Assembly: GCA_029882235.1 (NCBI GenBank)
Contig: JAOULB010000148.1
Location: forward strand, 1 to 5,953
Origin: Gammaproteobacteria bacterium
GTDB lineage: Bacteria > Pseudomonadota > Gammaproteobacteria > UBA6429 > Thiohalophilaceae
DNA: 5,953 nt
Reading direction: 5' to 3'
The first letter of the stretch is position 1. Each line of letters begins with the position of its first letter. Shown one piece after another: positions 1-5,953 of this stretch. A program made the translations under genes and the position numbers. Under the pieces are notes generated by a model. The model saw only the letters and a list, made by a program, of their open reading frames with translations, searched no databases and was not told where the DNA came from.

Positions 1-1
1 C

Positions 2-871
2 TCAACACGGATGCTGGTGCGACCGGAAAAGCAACAAACCATACTGGATGCCGTGCAGACCGTATTAGGTAATGCGGACAACAGTCGCATCATTATTCAA
101 CCCGTCGAAGCAACCTTGCCACGACCAGCCGAAGCAGAAAAAAAAGAAACAGGCAGCAGTCCAGGCCGTGCACGTGAAGAGTTGTATCAACAGATTGTTT
201 CGGGTGCAAAACTGGATAGCAATTTTATATTGCTGGTCATTTTTTCTACTATTGTTGCGACAATTGGTCTCATCGAAAACAATATTGCCGTGGTCATCGG
301 TGCGATGGTCATCGCACCATTGCTTGGTCCGAATATTGCGCTTGCATTTGCTGCCGCACTGGGCGATTCAAAACTGATCTGGTCATCACTCAAAACAAAT
401 TTGATCGGCCTTGGCGTGGCCTTGTTACTCTCGATTTTGCTCGGTTTGATCTGGCCAATGACACACACCAGTGAAGAAATACTTGCAAGAACCGATGTTG
501 GATTTGATGGTATCGCATTAGCCTTAGTGTCAGGTGCCGCCGCCGTGTTGTCACTAACGACGGGCCTGTCCAGCGCACTGGTGGGTGTGATGGTTGCGGT
601 CGCCTTATTACCGCCTACGGCAACACTGGGTCTGATGATTGCTACTGGCCAACACCAATATGCCCTGGGTGCCTTATTATTACTGGCGGTGAATGTGGTA
701 TGCGTGAATCTTGCCGCCAAACTGGTATTTCTGTTGAAAGGTGTAAAGCCGCGTACCTGGCTGGAAAAACAGAAGGCGCGCCAGTCAATGACAGCTTATA
801 TCGTTTTCTGGCTGATTACCTTGCTGGTGCTGAGTATTACGATTGTAATACGAGCCGGAATCTTCAGCTAA
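2..871 (+). CDS. DUF389 (TIGR00341-like) integral membrane protein, 5'-truncated
   Basis: The reading frame is open to the left edge of the window (Ser-Thr-Arg before the first visible Met at base 11), so the true start lies upstream; that Met is internal, because family members usually carry more N-terminal soluble domain than is seen here. Numbering from that Met, residues 1-37 are the end of the soluble domain, which closes with the typical 'QPVEATLP' stretch. A charged linker (about 38-60) follows, then about seven hydrophobic segments near 71-87, 92-114, 127-148, 167-187, 188-208, 217-243 and 262-282. The signatures 'GLIENNIAVVIGAMVIAPLL' (86-105) and 'TGLSSALVGVMVAVALLPPT' (184-203) are characteristic of DUF389. 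The protein sits in the inner membrane; its molecular function is not established and none is inferred here. The TAA stop is at 869-871, 9 bases from the stop of the convergent kinase gene. The family call is firm; the missing N-terminus is a window artefact. Confidence 0.9.
   Translation, partial: STRMLVRPEKQQTILDAVQTVLGNADNSRIIIQPVEATLPRPAEAEKKETGSSPGRAREELYQQIVSGAKLDSNFILLVIFSTIVATIGLIENNIAVVIGAMVIAPLLGPNIALAFAAALGDSKLIWSSLKTNLIGLGVALLLSILLGLIWPMTHTSEEILARTDVGFDGIALALVSGAAAVLSLTTGLSSALVGVMVAVALLPPTATLGLMIATGQHQYALGALLLLAVNVVCVNLAAKLVFLLKGVKPRTWLEKQKARQSMTAYIVFWLITLLVLSITIVIRAGIFS
834..851. repeat. Perfect 7-bp inverted repeat near the convergent gene ends
   Basis: GTATTAC (834-840) and GTAATAC (845-851) are exact reverse complements around a GATT loop. 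The repeat lies inside the last codons of the DUF389 gene and about 30 bases past the stop of the opposing kinase gene, so in RNA it could mark the 3' end of the kinase transcript. No T-tract follows it on the minus strand, so it is not a classical intrinsic terminator. It may simply reflect Ile/Thr/Val codons of the last membrane helix. Confidence 0.35.
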
Positions 872-873
872 TC

Positions 874-900
874 GTCGTGCTTAGCTTGCACTACTTTTTT
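874..900 (+). terminator. Weak candidate intrinsic terminator of the DUF389 gene
   Basis: Just after the DUF389 stop, GTGC (877-880) pairs with GCAC (888-891) around a 7-base loop. GT (874-875) pairs with AC (893-894) outside a C-T mismatch, and six T residues follow directly (895-900). The order of stem then T-tract on the + strand suits termination of the DUF389 transcript, but the stem is short. It overlaps the stop codon and last codons of the convergent kinase gene, so the two transcripts would overlap by a few dozen bases. Confidence 0.35.
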
Positions 901-3562
901 GCGCGCGTGCATTCAGGGTGGATAGATCATCAAGCAGTTGCGCAACAATCGATGTTTCATTGGCCTTTATCGCCAGCTCCAGATCGGCGGCCTTATCTGA
1001 GATGATCTGGAAACCAAAATTACCGCACATCCCTTTTAGCTGATGTAATATTTCGGCAAGGTCAGCAAAGTTATGATCAGCAAATGCCTGCAGACAGTTT
1101 TCAACATGCTTAGCCAGAGATTCAAGAAACTGATCCATTAATTCAAGAATATCCTGGTCATCTTCATCCAGCGTTGACCGTAGTACGGTCTCACTGCGAT
1201 CTGTTGTCGGCAGGTATTTATTCAGTACTTCGATTAACTTGTTTTGTTCTATCGGTTTGGCGACAAAGTCGGTGCAGCCATGCTCAAAACATTTTTTCTG
1301 ATCGGCAGGCATGATGTTGGCCGTCATGGCGATGATAGGAACCGTATAGCCTTTTTCACGTAATTTTTCCGCTGCAGTATAGCCATCCATAATGGGCATT
1401 TGCATATCCATTAGCACCAGATTGTAGTCATTGCTTAAGGCGCTATTCATTGCCAGGGCACCATTGCTGACTGTCTCGACTTCGAGTCCTAACTGTTGCA
1501 GACGAAGTACGGCGTATTGTCGAATCTCGGGAGTATCTTCAGCCAGTAATACCTTGCCTTTAAAGAAAATATTCTGATTGCGTGATATTGAATTTACGAT
1601 TGATTCTACATGTAACATCTCATTCGTCATGACGTCGTCATTCAAAGCACCCGTAGACATTGTTGCAGTAAACTGACTACCCACGTCTGGTTCACTATTG
1701 ACGATAAGATCACCACCCAACATTTGACAGAGTTGCTTTGACAGGGTGAGGCCAAGACCCGTACCCCCATACTTGCGTGTGGTGGACTCATCGGCCTGCA
1801 CAAAGGCAGAAAAAATATGTTCCTGTTGTGATTGACTCATGCCAATACCGGTATCAGAGACACAGAAGCTTAATTGTTCGTTTTCACGATCACATGCAAC
1901 CTCAATATTTATACTCCCCTCATGAGTGAACTTTAAGGCATTGCTACAGAGATTGAGTAATATCTGTTTAATACGCACCGAGTCGGACATGATTGTTGTG
2001 GGTACAGGATACTGATAACTGATAGTAAACTTGAGTTTCTTATCGCGTGCCTGTGCATCGATCAATGAGGTCACTTCTGCAAGTATTCGTGAGACATCAA
2101 CCCTCAGGGTTTCAATATTGAGTTTTTCGGCTTCGATTTTTGAAATATCAAGAATGTCGTTGATTACGCCTTTTAAGTGATTGCCACTATTGATAATCGT
2201 TTGTAGAGCGGTGGCCTTTTCCTGTTCTGATACTGTGGCATCACGCAACATTTCGGCGTAACCGATAATGGCGGTTAATGGGGTGCGAATCTCATGGCTC
2301 ATGTTCGCCAGAAACATGCTCTTGGCCTTATTCGCCTGATCCGCCTGGTCACGCGCCTCTTCCAGTTCTTCTGTACGCGCCGCGACAGTCGCTTCAAGAT
2401 TGTTCTGGTGTTCAATCAGTTCCTGCTCATATCGTTTTTGAGCAGTGATATCACGCCCGTAGCCGTGAACATGAGTATCATCAAGCATTAGTGGCGCAAA
2501 GATGATTGAAAAATAGTCTCCATCAGGTGTTTCTATCTCTACACTTTGCGCCTGACGTCGTTTTGTGACATCAATAATCACTTCTTTTATATTGTCAGGA
2601 ACCTGTTGGTCCAGTTTTGTGCTCCATGCCTTTAGAATAGGGCCGCAGCGTGGATTAACGTAGGTCAGGGTACCATCGGTACAGATTTTCATTACCGGAT
2701 TCCAGTTTTCTTCCGGAAAACGTGACAACTCATAAATCTTGTTCATTTGCTCCGTTTTTTCGGTCAGATCATAAATGCTTCCGATGATATAAGGCTTGCG
2801 ATCTATTCGACATTTTGTGATGGAAATTTCGACCTGAAAATACGTTCCGTCTTTTCGACGAGCGCTTAGTTTGCGTGCACTACCAATAACATTTGTGTCA
2901 CTGGCGCGAAGAAATTTTTTAACCAGCCCATCATGTCTGGCGGCATTATTTTCATCCATCAATATGGAAATATTCTGACCTTGTAATTCCTTTTGTGTAT
3001 AGCCTGTCATTTTGGCTAAGGAAGGATTGCTCAGGGTCATTATTCCATGCTCATCAATAACAACAACACCAAACAGGACGTTATCAAGTACACCACTCAG
3101 AAGAGTCTGTTGTTTTAAACTTTCTCGTTCAATTTGTACACGCAGGGAGATATCACGAATAATCCAGTAGATATCCTTATCACAAACAACAGGGCGTATA
3201 CGCAACCATATGTTGGAGGTGTCGAAATAGCCTTCGATGTCTTCTGGTTGATTGTCTTTAACGGATTTTTTTATTCCTTTATAAAAGGTGCTAACAAGTC
3301 CAGGAAAAACTTCCCAGATTTCAACGCCAAACTGATCGGAGTTTTTAATGCCAAAAATATCAGCAGCATTCTGATTTAATGAGGTGAGTCGCCACTGTTG
3401 ATCAAGTTTGATAATGGCATCGCTGGTGTTGTTTGAGACGGCAACCAGCTCATCCCACAGGTGCTGCATCTCGGGTGATAGATCTTTTCGATCCATCGCC
3501 TTAATCGCATTGGCATCTGACCCAAAGAGATCATGCACAGTGGTTTTCTGCTTATTTTTCAT
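881..3562 (-). CDS. Soluble hybrid sensor histidine kinase: PAS-PAS-PAS-HisKA-HATPase-REC-HPt
   Basis: This 893-residue protein carries a complete intramolecular phosphorelay. PAS1 spans about 35-145 (ends 'RDISLRVQ'). PAS2 spans about 152-270 (ends 'YDLTEKTEQ') and resembles FixL. PAS3 spans about 275-375 (starts 'RFPEENWNPVMK', ends 'GRDITAQKR'). A coiled coil (about 375-415) leads to HisKA, with H-box 'SHEIRTPLT' and phospho-acceptor His423. The ATPase domain shows the N-box around Asn541 ('NLCSNALKFT'), G1 'DTGIGM' (570-575), F-box (583-589) and G2 'GGTGLGL' (599-605). The receiver (about 669-783) has the acidic pair Glu675/Asp676, phospho-acceptor Asp719 in 'LVLMDMQMP', Thr747 and Lys769. 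The HPt domain (about 795-885) has His840 in 'HQLKG'. All catalytic residues are intact. No membrane segment or signal peptide is seen, so it should act in the cytoplasm. The frame has an upstream stop (3623-3625) with no ATG, GTG or TTG before the ATG at 3562, which fixes the start although no good Shine-Dalgarno is present. No response regulator is adjacent. It lies 172 bases downstream of ubiB on the same strand and may be transcribed separately. Confidence 0.95.
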   Translation of the reverse strand: MKNKQKTTVHDLFGSDANAIKAMDRKDLSPEMQHLWDELVAVSNNTSDAIIKLDQQWRLTSLNQNAADIFGIKNSDQFGVEIWEVFPGLVSTFYKGIKKSVKDNQPEDIEGYFDTSNIWLRIRPVVCDKDIYWIIRDISLRVQIERESLKQQTLLSGVLDNVLFGVVVIDEHGIMTLSNPSLAKMTGYTQKELQGQNISILMDENNAARHDGLVKKFLRASDTNVIGSARKLSARRKDGTYFQVEISITKCRIDRKPYIIGSIYDLTEKTEQMNKIYELSRFPEENWNPVMKICTDGTLTYVNPRCGPILKAWSTKLDQQVPDNIKEVIIDVTKRRQAQSVEIETPDGDYFSIIFAPLMLDDTHVHGYGRDITAQKRYEQELIEHQNNLEATVAARTEELEEARDQADQANKAKSMFLANMSHEIRTPLTAIIGYAEMLRDATVSEQEKATALQTIINSGNHLKGVINDILDISKIEAEKLNIETLRVDVSRILAEVTSLIDAQARDKKLKFTISYQYPVPTTIMSDSVRIKQILLNLCSNALKFTHEGSINIEVACDRENEQLSFCVSDTGIGMSQSQQEHIFSAFVQADESTTRKYGGTGLGLTLSKQLCQMLGGDLIVNSEPDVGSQFTATMSTGALNDDVMTNEMLHVESIVNSISRNQNIFFKGKVLLAEDTPEIRQYAVLRLQQLGLEVETVSNGALAMNSALSNDYNLVLMDMQMPIMDGYTAAEKLREKGYTVPIIAMTANIMPADQKKCFEHGCTDFVAKPIEQNKLIEVLNKYLPTTDRSETVLRSTLDEDDQDILELMDQFLESLAKHVENCLQAFADHNFADLAEILHQLKGMCGNFGFQIISDKAADLELAIKANETSIVAQLLDDLSTLNARAQKSSAS

Positions 3563-3577
3563 TGATGCGCTACAGCC

Positions 3578-3594
3578 TGACTCGGTGGTGACTC
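3578..3594. repeat. Direct repeat TGACTC-N5-TGACTC upstream of the kinase start
   Basis: TGACTC occurs at 3578-3583 and again at 3589-3594, an 11-base period (GAGTCA-N5-GAGTCA as read on the kinase strand). The copies end 16 bases before the kinase ATG. Tandem half-sites about one helical turn apart are typical of OmpR/PhoB-class regulators, so this could be an operator or an autoregulatory site. With only six matching bases per copy, chance cannot be excluded. Confidence 0.3.
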
Positions 3595-3640
3595 CCCGTG
3601 ATATTAGTCGGCGTTTGTGGGCTTAACTTTAAGGAATCTA

Positions 3641-3659
3641 TGGTCATATGAATTGACCA
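3641..3659. promoter_or_regulatory. Inverted repeat TGGTCA-N7-TGACCA, candidate operator
   Basis: TGGTCA (3641-3646) and TGACCA (3654-3659) form a perfect 6+6 palindrome with 13 bases between equivalent positions of the arms, in the AT-rich gap between ubiB and the kinase gene. It lies about 80 bases upstream of the kinase ATG. The dyad could bind a dimeric regulator or form a small hairpin in the leader. The single half-site is common elsewhere in the window, for example in the DUF389 gene, so only the paired arrangement is notable. No regulator is assigned. Confidence 0.35.
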
Positions 3660-3690
3660 ATGCGTTGCTAAGTCTATGAAAGTATTGAGA

Positions 3691-3696
3691 ATTGTA
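3691..3696 (-). promoter_or_regulatory. Candidate -10 box for the kinase gene
   Basis: Read on the minus strand this is TACAAT, a five-of-six match to the sigma-70 -10 consensus, preceded by the AT-rich TTTTAA. No convincing -35 hexamer is found 16-18 bases upstream. Transcription would start near 3684, giving a leader of about 120 bases that contains the inverted repeat at 3641-3659 and the direct repeat at 3578-3594. A second, weaker pair (TTAGCA, 17 bases, TATGAC on the minus strand, around 3644-3672) is also possible. Confidence 0.3.
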
Positions 3697-3716
3697 TTAA
3701 AAGTCGGTTTTTTGGT

Positions 3717-3735
3717 AGAAACTGAATACAGTTCT
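3717..3735 (-). terminator. Hairpin directly after the ubiB stop, weak terminator candidate
   Basis: CAGTTCT (3729-3735) pairs with AGAAACTG (3717-3724) over seven base pairs with one bulged A and an AATA loop. It begins at the last base of the ubiB stop codon. On the minus strand the stem is followed by ACC and an A-tract rather than a T-tract, so Rho-independent termination would be poor; it could act as a 3'-end stabilising structure. Whether some ubiB transcripts read through into the kinase gene is open. Confidence 0.25.
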
Positions 3736-5390
3736 TAATCAGGTTCTCGCGGCCAGCTGGCCAGCAGAATAGCGACGCCCAGGCTGGCGCTGATCCAGGA
3801 GACTAGTGGAAAGTCTCCCAACATCGGTTTGGCAAAACCATCGAGGGCGTAAATGACAGCAGCGGAAATAAGAAAGCCTGCGCCTGTGATCGCAGCAAAA
3901 TTGCGGCGACTGCTGCGATGAATTTCACGTTGAATATTTTCCAGCTGCTTCGAATCCAGCTTCATTTTTAATTCGCCCTGCTTGGCCTGTTGTAGAACAT
4001 CAAACAGCATGTTCGGCATTTGTGGCAGGCGCTCTGCCCACAGCGGCACGTTTTCTTTTAAGTGTTTAAACAGCGCACGTGGACCAATTTGGTCACCCAC
4101 CCAACGCTCAAGAAAGGGCTTGGCACTTTTCCAGAGGTCCAGATCCGGATTAAGCTGTCGTCCCAGCCCTTCAATATTCAACAGAGTTTTTTCGAGTAAC
4201 ACCAGTTGCGGCTGAACCACCATATTAAAACGGCGTCCGGTTTCAAACAGGCGAATCAATAAATGGCCAAAGGAAATTTCTTTTAGCGGTTTATCAAAAA
4301 TCGGTTCGCACACGGTACGAATTGCCGATTCAAATTCTGCCACGGGTGTGTCTTTATCAACCCAGCCTGAATCGATATGTAACTGCGCAACGCGTCGATA
4401 ATCACGATTAAAAAAGGCGAGAAAGTTTTCCGCCAGATAACGCTGATCAGATGCGGTTAATGTCCCCATAATGCCAAAATCAACGGCGATGTATTTGCCT
4501 TCTTTGGAAACAAAAATATTACCCGGATGCATGTCGGCATGGAAAAAACTATGACGATAGACCTGGGTAAAGAAAATGTTCACACCACGGTCGGCCAGCT
4601 TTTCCAGATCAATGCCTTCAGCGCGTAATGTGTCGATGTCACTGATGGGAATGCCTTCAATACGTTCCATCACCAGCACATTGCGTTTGGCAAATTGCCA
4701 GTATACTTCGGGCACATAGAGTTCTTCCGACATCAGGAAGTTGCGTCGCAGTTGCGAGGCATTCGCCGCTTCGCGCATCAGATCCAGTTCATCAAGAATG
4801 GTCTTTTCAAACTCGGCAACGACTTCAACCGGTCGGAGTTGTCCGCCACCTTTCCAGTATTTTTGTAACTGATAGGCGATGGTATAGAGCAGTCGGATAT
4901 CGCGCTTGATAACCGGCAGAATATTGGGCCGCACAATTTTGACTACGACCTCATCGCCATTTTGTAATACGGCACCATGTACCTGAGCGATCGAAGCAGA
5001 GGCAAACGGGGCTGCCTCAAACGACTTAAACAGGGTCTCGGGTGTCTGGCCATAGGCCTGGGTCAGAATCTTACGAGCAATAGCGTCGGCAAAGGGTGGC
5101 ACCTGATCCTGTAGTTTCGCCAGCTCATCGGCAATATCATCGGGGAGTAAGTCACGCCGAGTCGACAGGATCTGGCCAAATTTAACGAAAATAGGGCCAA
5201 GAGACTCCAGACTGCGACGGATGCGTTCACCTCTGCTGGCGCGGCGCGAAAGCCAGGTCCAGGGCATGATGATCTTGAGAAAACGTACTGGGCGAAACAG
5301 ATGTGATGCCAGAATCAGATCATCCATACCATGGCGCATTAGTACCTGACTAATATATATGAGTCTGAAAAAATCGCCGAAACGCGCCAT
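3735..5390 (-). CDS. ubiB: UbiB, ABC1/ADCK-family ubiquinone biosynthesis protein
   Basis: This atypical protein-kinase-like ATPase is needed for ubiquinone biosynthesis, where the family is thought to support handling of lipid intermediates at the inner membrane. From the ATG at 5390 it has 551 residues, close to E. coli UbiB (about 546). Visible motifs are KFGQ (70-73) of the family KxGQ segment, the alanine-rich loop 'ASASIAQVH' (130-138) that replaces the usual glycine loop, the ATP-site Lys151 in 'VVVK', the ExD motif (Glu201, Asp203), the catalytic 'HADMHPGN' (284-291) and metal-binding DFG (304-306). Two C-terminal membrane helices (about 497-519 and 528-546) match the family. An in-frame GTG at 5456 would add 22 residues, but the family N-terminus ('MARFGDFFRLIYIS', compare E. 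coli 'MTPGEVRRLYFI') and a -10-like box at 5424-5429 favour 5390. The Shine-Dalgarno is weak. The gene is divergent from the antiporter gene and lacks ubiE and ubiJ in the part visible here. Confidence 0.95.
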   Translation of the reverse strand: MARFGDFFRLIYISQVLMRHGMDDLILASHLFRPVRFLKIIMPWTWLSRRASRGERIRRSLESLGPIFVKFGQILSTRRDLLPDDIADELAKLQDQVPPFADAIARKILTQAYGQTPETLFKSFEAAPFASASIAQVHGAVLQNGDEVVVKIVRPNILPVIKRDIRLLYTIAYQLQKYWKGGGQLRPVEVVAEFEKTILDELDLMREAANASQLRRNFLMSEELYVPEVYWQFAKRNVLVMERIEGIPISDIDTLRAEGIDLEKLADRGVNIFFTQVYRHSFFHADMHPGNIFVSKEGKYIAVDFGIMGTLTASDQRYLAENFLAFFNRDYRRVAQLHIDSGWVDKDTPVAEFESAIRTVCEPIFDKPLKEISFGHLLIRLFETGRRFNMVVQPQLVLLEKTLLNIEGLGRQLNPDLDLWKSAKPFLERWVGDQIGPRALFKHLKENVPLWAERLPQMPNMLFDVLQQAKQGELKMKLDSKQLENIQREIHRSSRRNFAAITGAGFLISAAVIYALDGFAKPMLGDFPLVSWISASLGVAILLASWPREPD

Positions 5391-5423
5391 TGGGTTTATC
5401 TTGTTTTTATCGTGAAAACGGAG

Positions 5424-5452
5424 ATTGTACGGTGTCAGCCAGTCAGTGACCA
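5424..5452 (-). promoter_or_regulatory. Candidate ubiB promoter
   Basis: On the minus strand TACAAT (5424-5429) matches the -10 consensus at five of six bases. The hexamer exactly 17 bases upstream (5447-5452, TGGTCA on the minus strand) matches the -35 consensus at only three. Transcription would begin near 5417, about 27 bases before the ATG at 5390 and downstream of the alternative GTG at 5456, so this promoter agrees with the shorter UbiB. A small 5-bp dyad (CAGTG/CACTG, 5444-5458) overlaps the -35 position. Confidence 0.4.
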
Positions 5453-5481
5453 GCACTGGAAAAATTTTATCTCAGGGCCGC

Positions 5482-5487
5482 TATGCT
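5482..5487 (+). promoter_or_regulatory. Possible -10 box of the antiporter gene
   Basis: TATGCT resembles a -10 hexamer (four of six) and follows an AT-rich stretch (5460-5470), but there is no recognisable -35 box. If used, transcription would start about five bases before the ATG at 5499, a nearly leaderless transcript, which would fit the lack of a Shine-Dalgarno there. An alternative is a promoter further upstream that overlaps ubiB control sequences. Confidence 0.2.
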
Positions 5488-5498
5488 AAACTTCTGTT

Positions 5499-5953
5499 AT
5501 GTATCTCGATAGTTTTATTACTTCAGCCTTACTGGTTCTTTTTGTTACCTCTATCGCCGTTGCGCTTTTTAAATACCTGCATCTGGGTTCGGTGCTGGGC
5601 CTGCTGGTGGCCGGTATTATTGTTGGGCCCTATTCACCGGGCCCCTATGTCACCGAACATGTCGAGGATGTACGACACTTTACCGAGTTAGGTGTGGTGT
5701 TACTGTTATTTCTGATCGGCATCGAGATTAAACCTTCACGACTCTGGGCCATGCGGCGTGATGTGCTGGGGCTGGGTTCCTTGCAGATCCTTCTTTCAGG
5801 TCTGGCCATTGGCCTGTACTTCATGATGTACCAGTCTTCATGGCAGGTGGCCATGTTGATTGGCATGACCTTCGCGCTTTCATCAACCGCCTTTGTATTA
5901 CAGCTGTTGCAGGAACGTGGTGAGATCGCCAGCCAACATGGCACCACGGCCTT
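5499..5953 (+). CDS. Kef-type CPA2 cation:proton antiporter, 3'-truncated by the window
   Basis: The frame opens at the ATG at 5499 and runs off the right edge after 151 full codons plus two bases. An in-frame TAA at 5487-5489 rules out a longer N-terminus. The visible part has hydrophobic segments near residues 5-23, 29-45, 60-74, 90-108 and 115-134. Hallmarks of the monovalent cation:proton antiporter-2 family (Na+/H+ exchanger fold) are 'GLLVAGIIVGP' (33-43), 'LGVVLLLFLIGIEIKPSRLW' (63-82) and 'ALSSTAFVLQLLQERGE' (125-141). These most resemble KefB/KefC potassium-efflux antiporters of the inner membrane. The C-terminal RCK/TrkA-N domain that would separate KefB/KefC from other CPA2 members lies beyond the window, so the ion and the exact subfamily stay open. 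No good Shine-Dalgarno precedes the ATG. The gene is divergent from ubiB with 108 bases between the chosen starts. Confidence 0.9.
   Translation, partial: MYLDSFITSALLVLFVTSIAVALFKYLHLGSVLGLLVAGIIVGPYSPGPYVTEHVEDVRHFTELGVVLLLFLIGIEIKPSRLWAMRRDVLGLGSLQILLSGLAIGLYFMMYQSSWQVAMLIGMTFALSSTAFVLQLLQERGEIASQHGTTA

Noticed and set aside
187..720. Open frame of 177 codons on the minus strand
   Set aside because: It lies wholly antisense to the DUF389 gene, whose membrane signatures are clear; the translation has no recognisable domain and is a shadow of hydrophobic codon use.
700..1005. Plus-strand frame of 101 codons across the convergent junction
   Set aside because: It overlaps two well-supported genes in other frames and shows no family motif.
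3134..3379. Plus-strand frame of 81 codons inside the kinase gene
   Set aside because: It is antisense to the conserved PAS1 region, with no family resemblance and no ribosome site noted.
5447..5452. TGGTCA half-site at the ubiB -35 position as evidence of co-regulation with the kinase palindrome
   Set aside because: The same hexamer occurs many times in the window, including inside coding sequence, so a lone copy has no weight.
5425..5691. Plus-strand frame of 88 codons starting in the ubiB-antiporter gap
   Set aside because: It overlaps the antiporter N-terminus in another frame; the antiporter frame carries the CPA2 motifs, this one carries none.
5645..5947. Minus-strand frame of 100 codons near the right edge
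   Set aside because: Antisense to the antiporter coding region; the translation is low-complexity and rich in Ser, Arg and Met, without a recognisable domain.
1..5953. Possible novel defence, mobile or repeat-based system
   Set aside because: All large frames belong to known housekeeping or signalling families; no CRISPR-like repeats, transposase, recombinase, toxin-antitoxin pair or reverse transcriptase was seen on either strand.

Overview
The window looks like ordinary chromosomal DNA from a gammaproteobacterium. That call rests on a UbiB protein close in layout and length to the E. coli type, a KefB/KefC-type CPA2 antiporter, a BarA/ArcB-style hybrid kinase and a moderate base composition. 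The genus cannot be fixed from the sequence alone. No tRNA, rRNA, CRISPR array, insertion sequence or phage gene was seen.

Layout, left to right. (1) Bases 2-871, + strand: the 3' part of a DUF389 (TIGR00341-like) membrane protein gene whose start lies before the window. (2) Bases 881-3562, - strand: an 893-residue soluble hybrid histidine kinase with three PAS domains, a HisKA/HATPase core, a receiver and a C-terminal HPt domain. It converges on the DUF389 gene with only 9 bases between the stop codons; two small hairpins lie around this junction. (3) Bases 3563-3734: a 172-base intergenic region with a -10-like box, a 6+6 inverted repeat, an 11-base-spaced direct repeat, and a hairpin at the end of ubiB. 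(4) Bases 3735-5390, - strand: ubiB, the ABC1/ADCK-family factor of ubiquinone biosynthesis; the best start is the ATG at 5390, not the upstream in-frame GTG at 5456. (5) Bases 5391-5498: a divergent 108-base intergenic region with a ubiB promoter candidate. (6) Bases 5499-5953, + strand: the first 151 codons of a CPA2 cation:proton antiporter (Kef type), cut by the window end. No stretch without a gene exceeds 300 bases.

How the genes may relate: ubiB serves quinone-based respiration and the antiporter serves ion and pH balance. The kinase is cytoplasmic, and its second PAS domain aligns without gaps to the heme-binding segment of FixL, including the histidine that ligates heme iron and the distal arginine. 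An oxygen- or redox-responsive phosphorelay encoded beside a quinone-biosynthesis gene is therefore a reasonable hypothesis, but no response regulator is encoded here and the output is unknown. The heme-PAS possibility is the most interesting item; the rest of the window is conventional.
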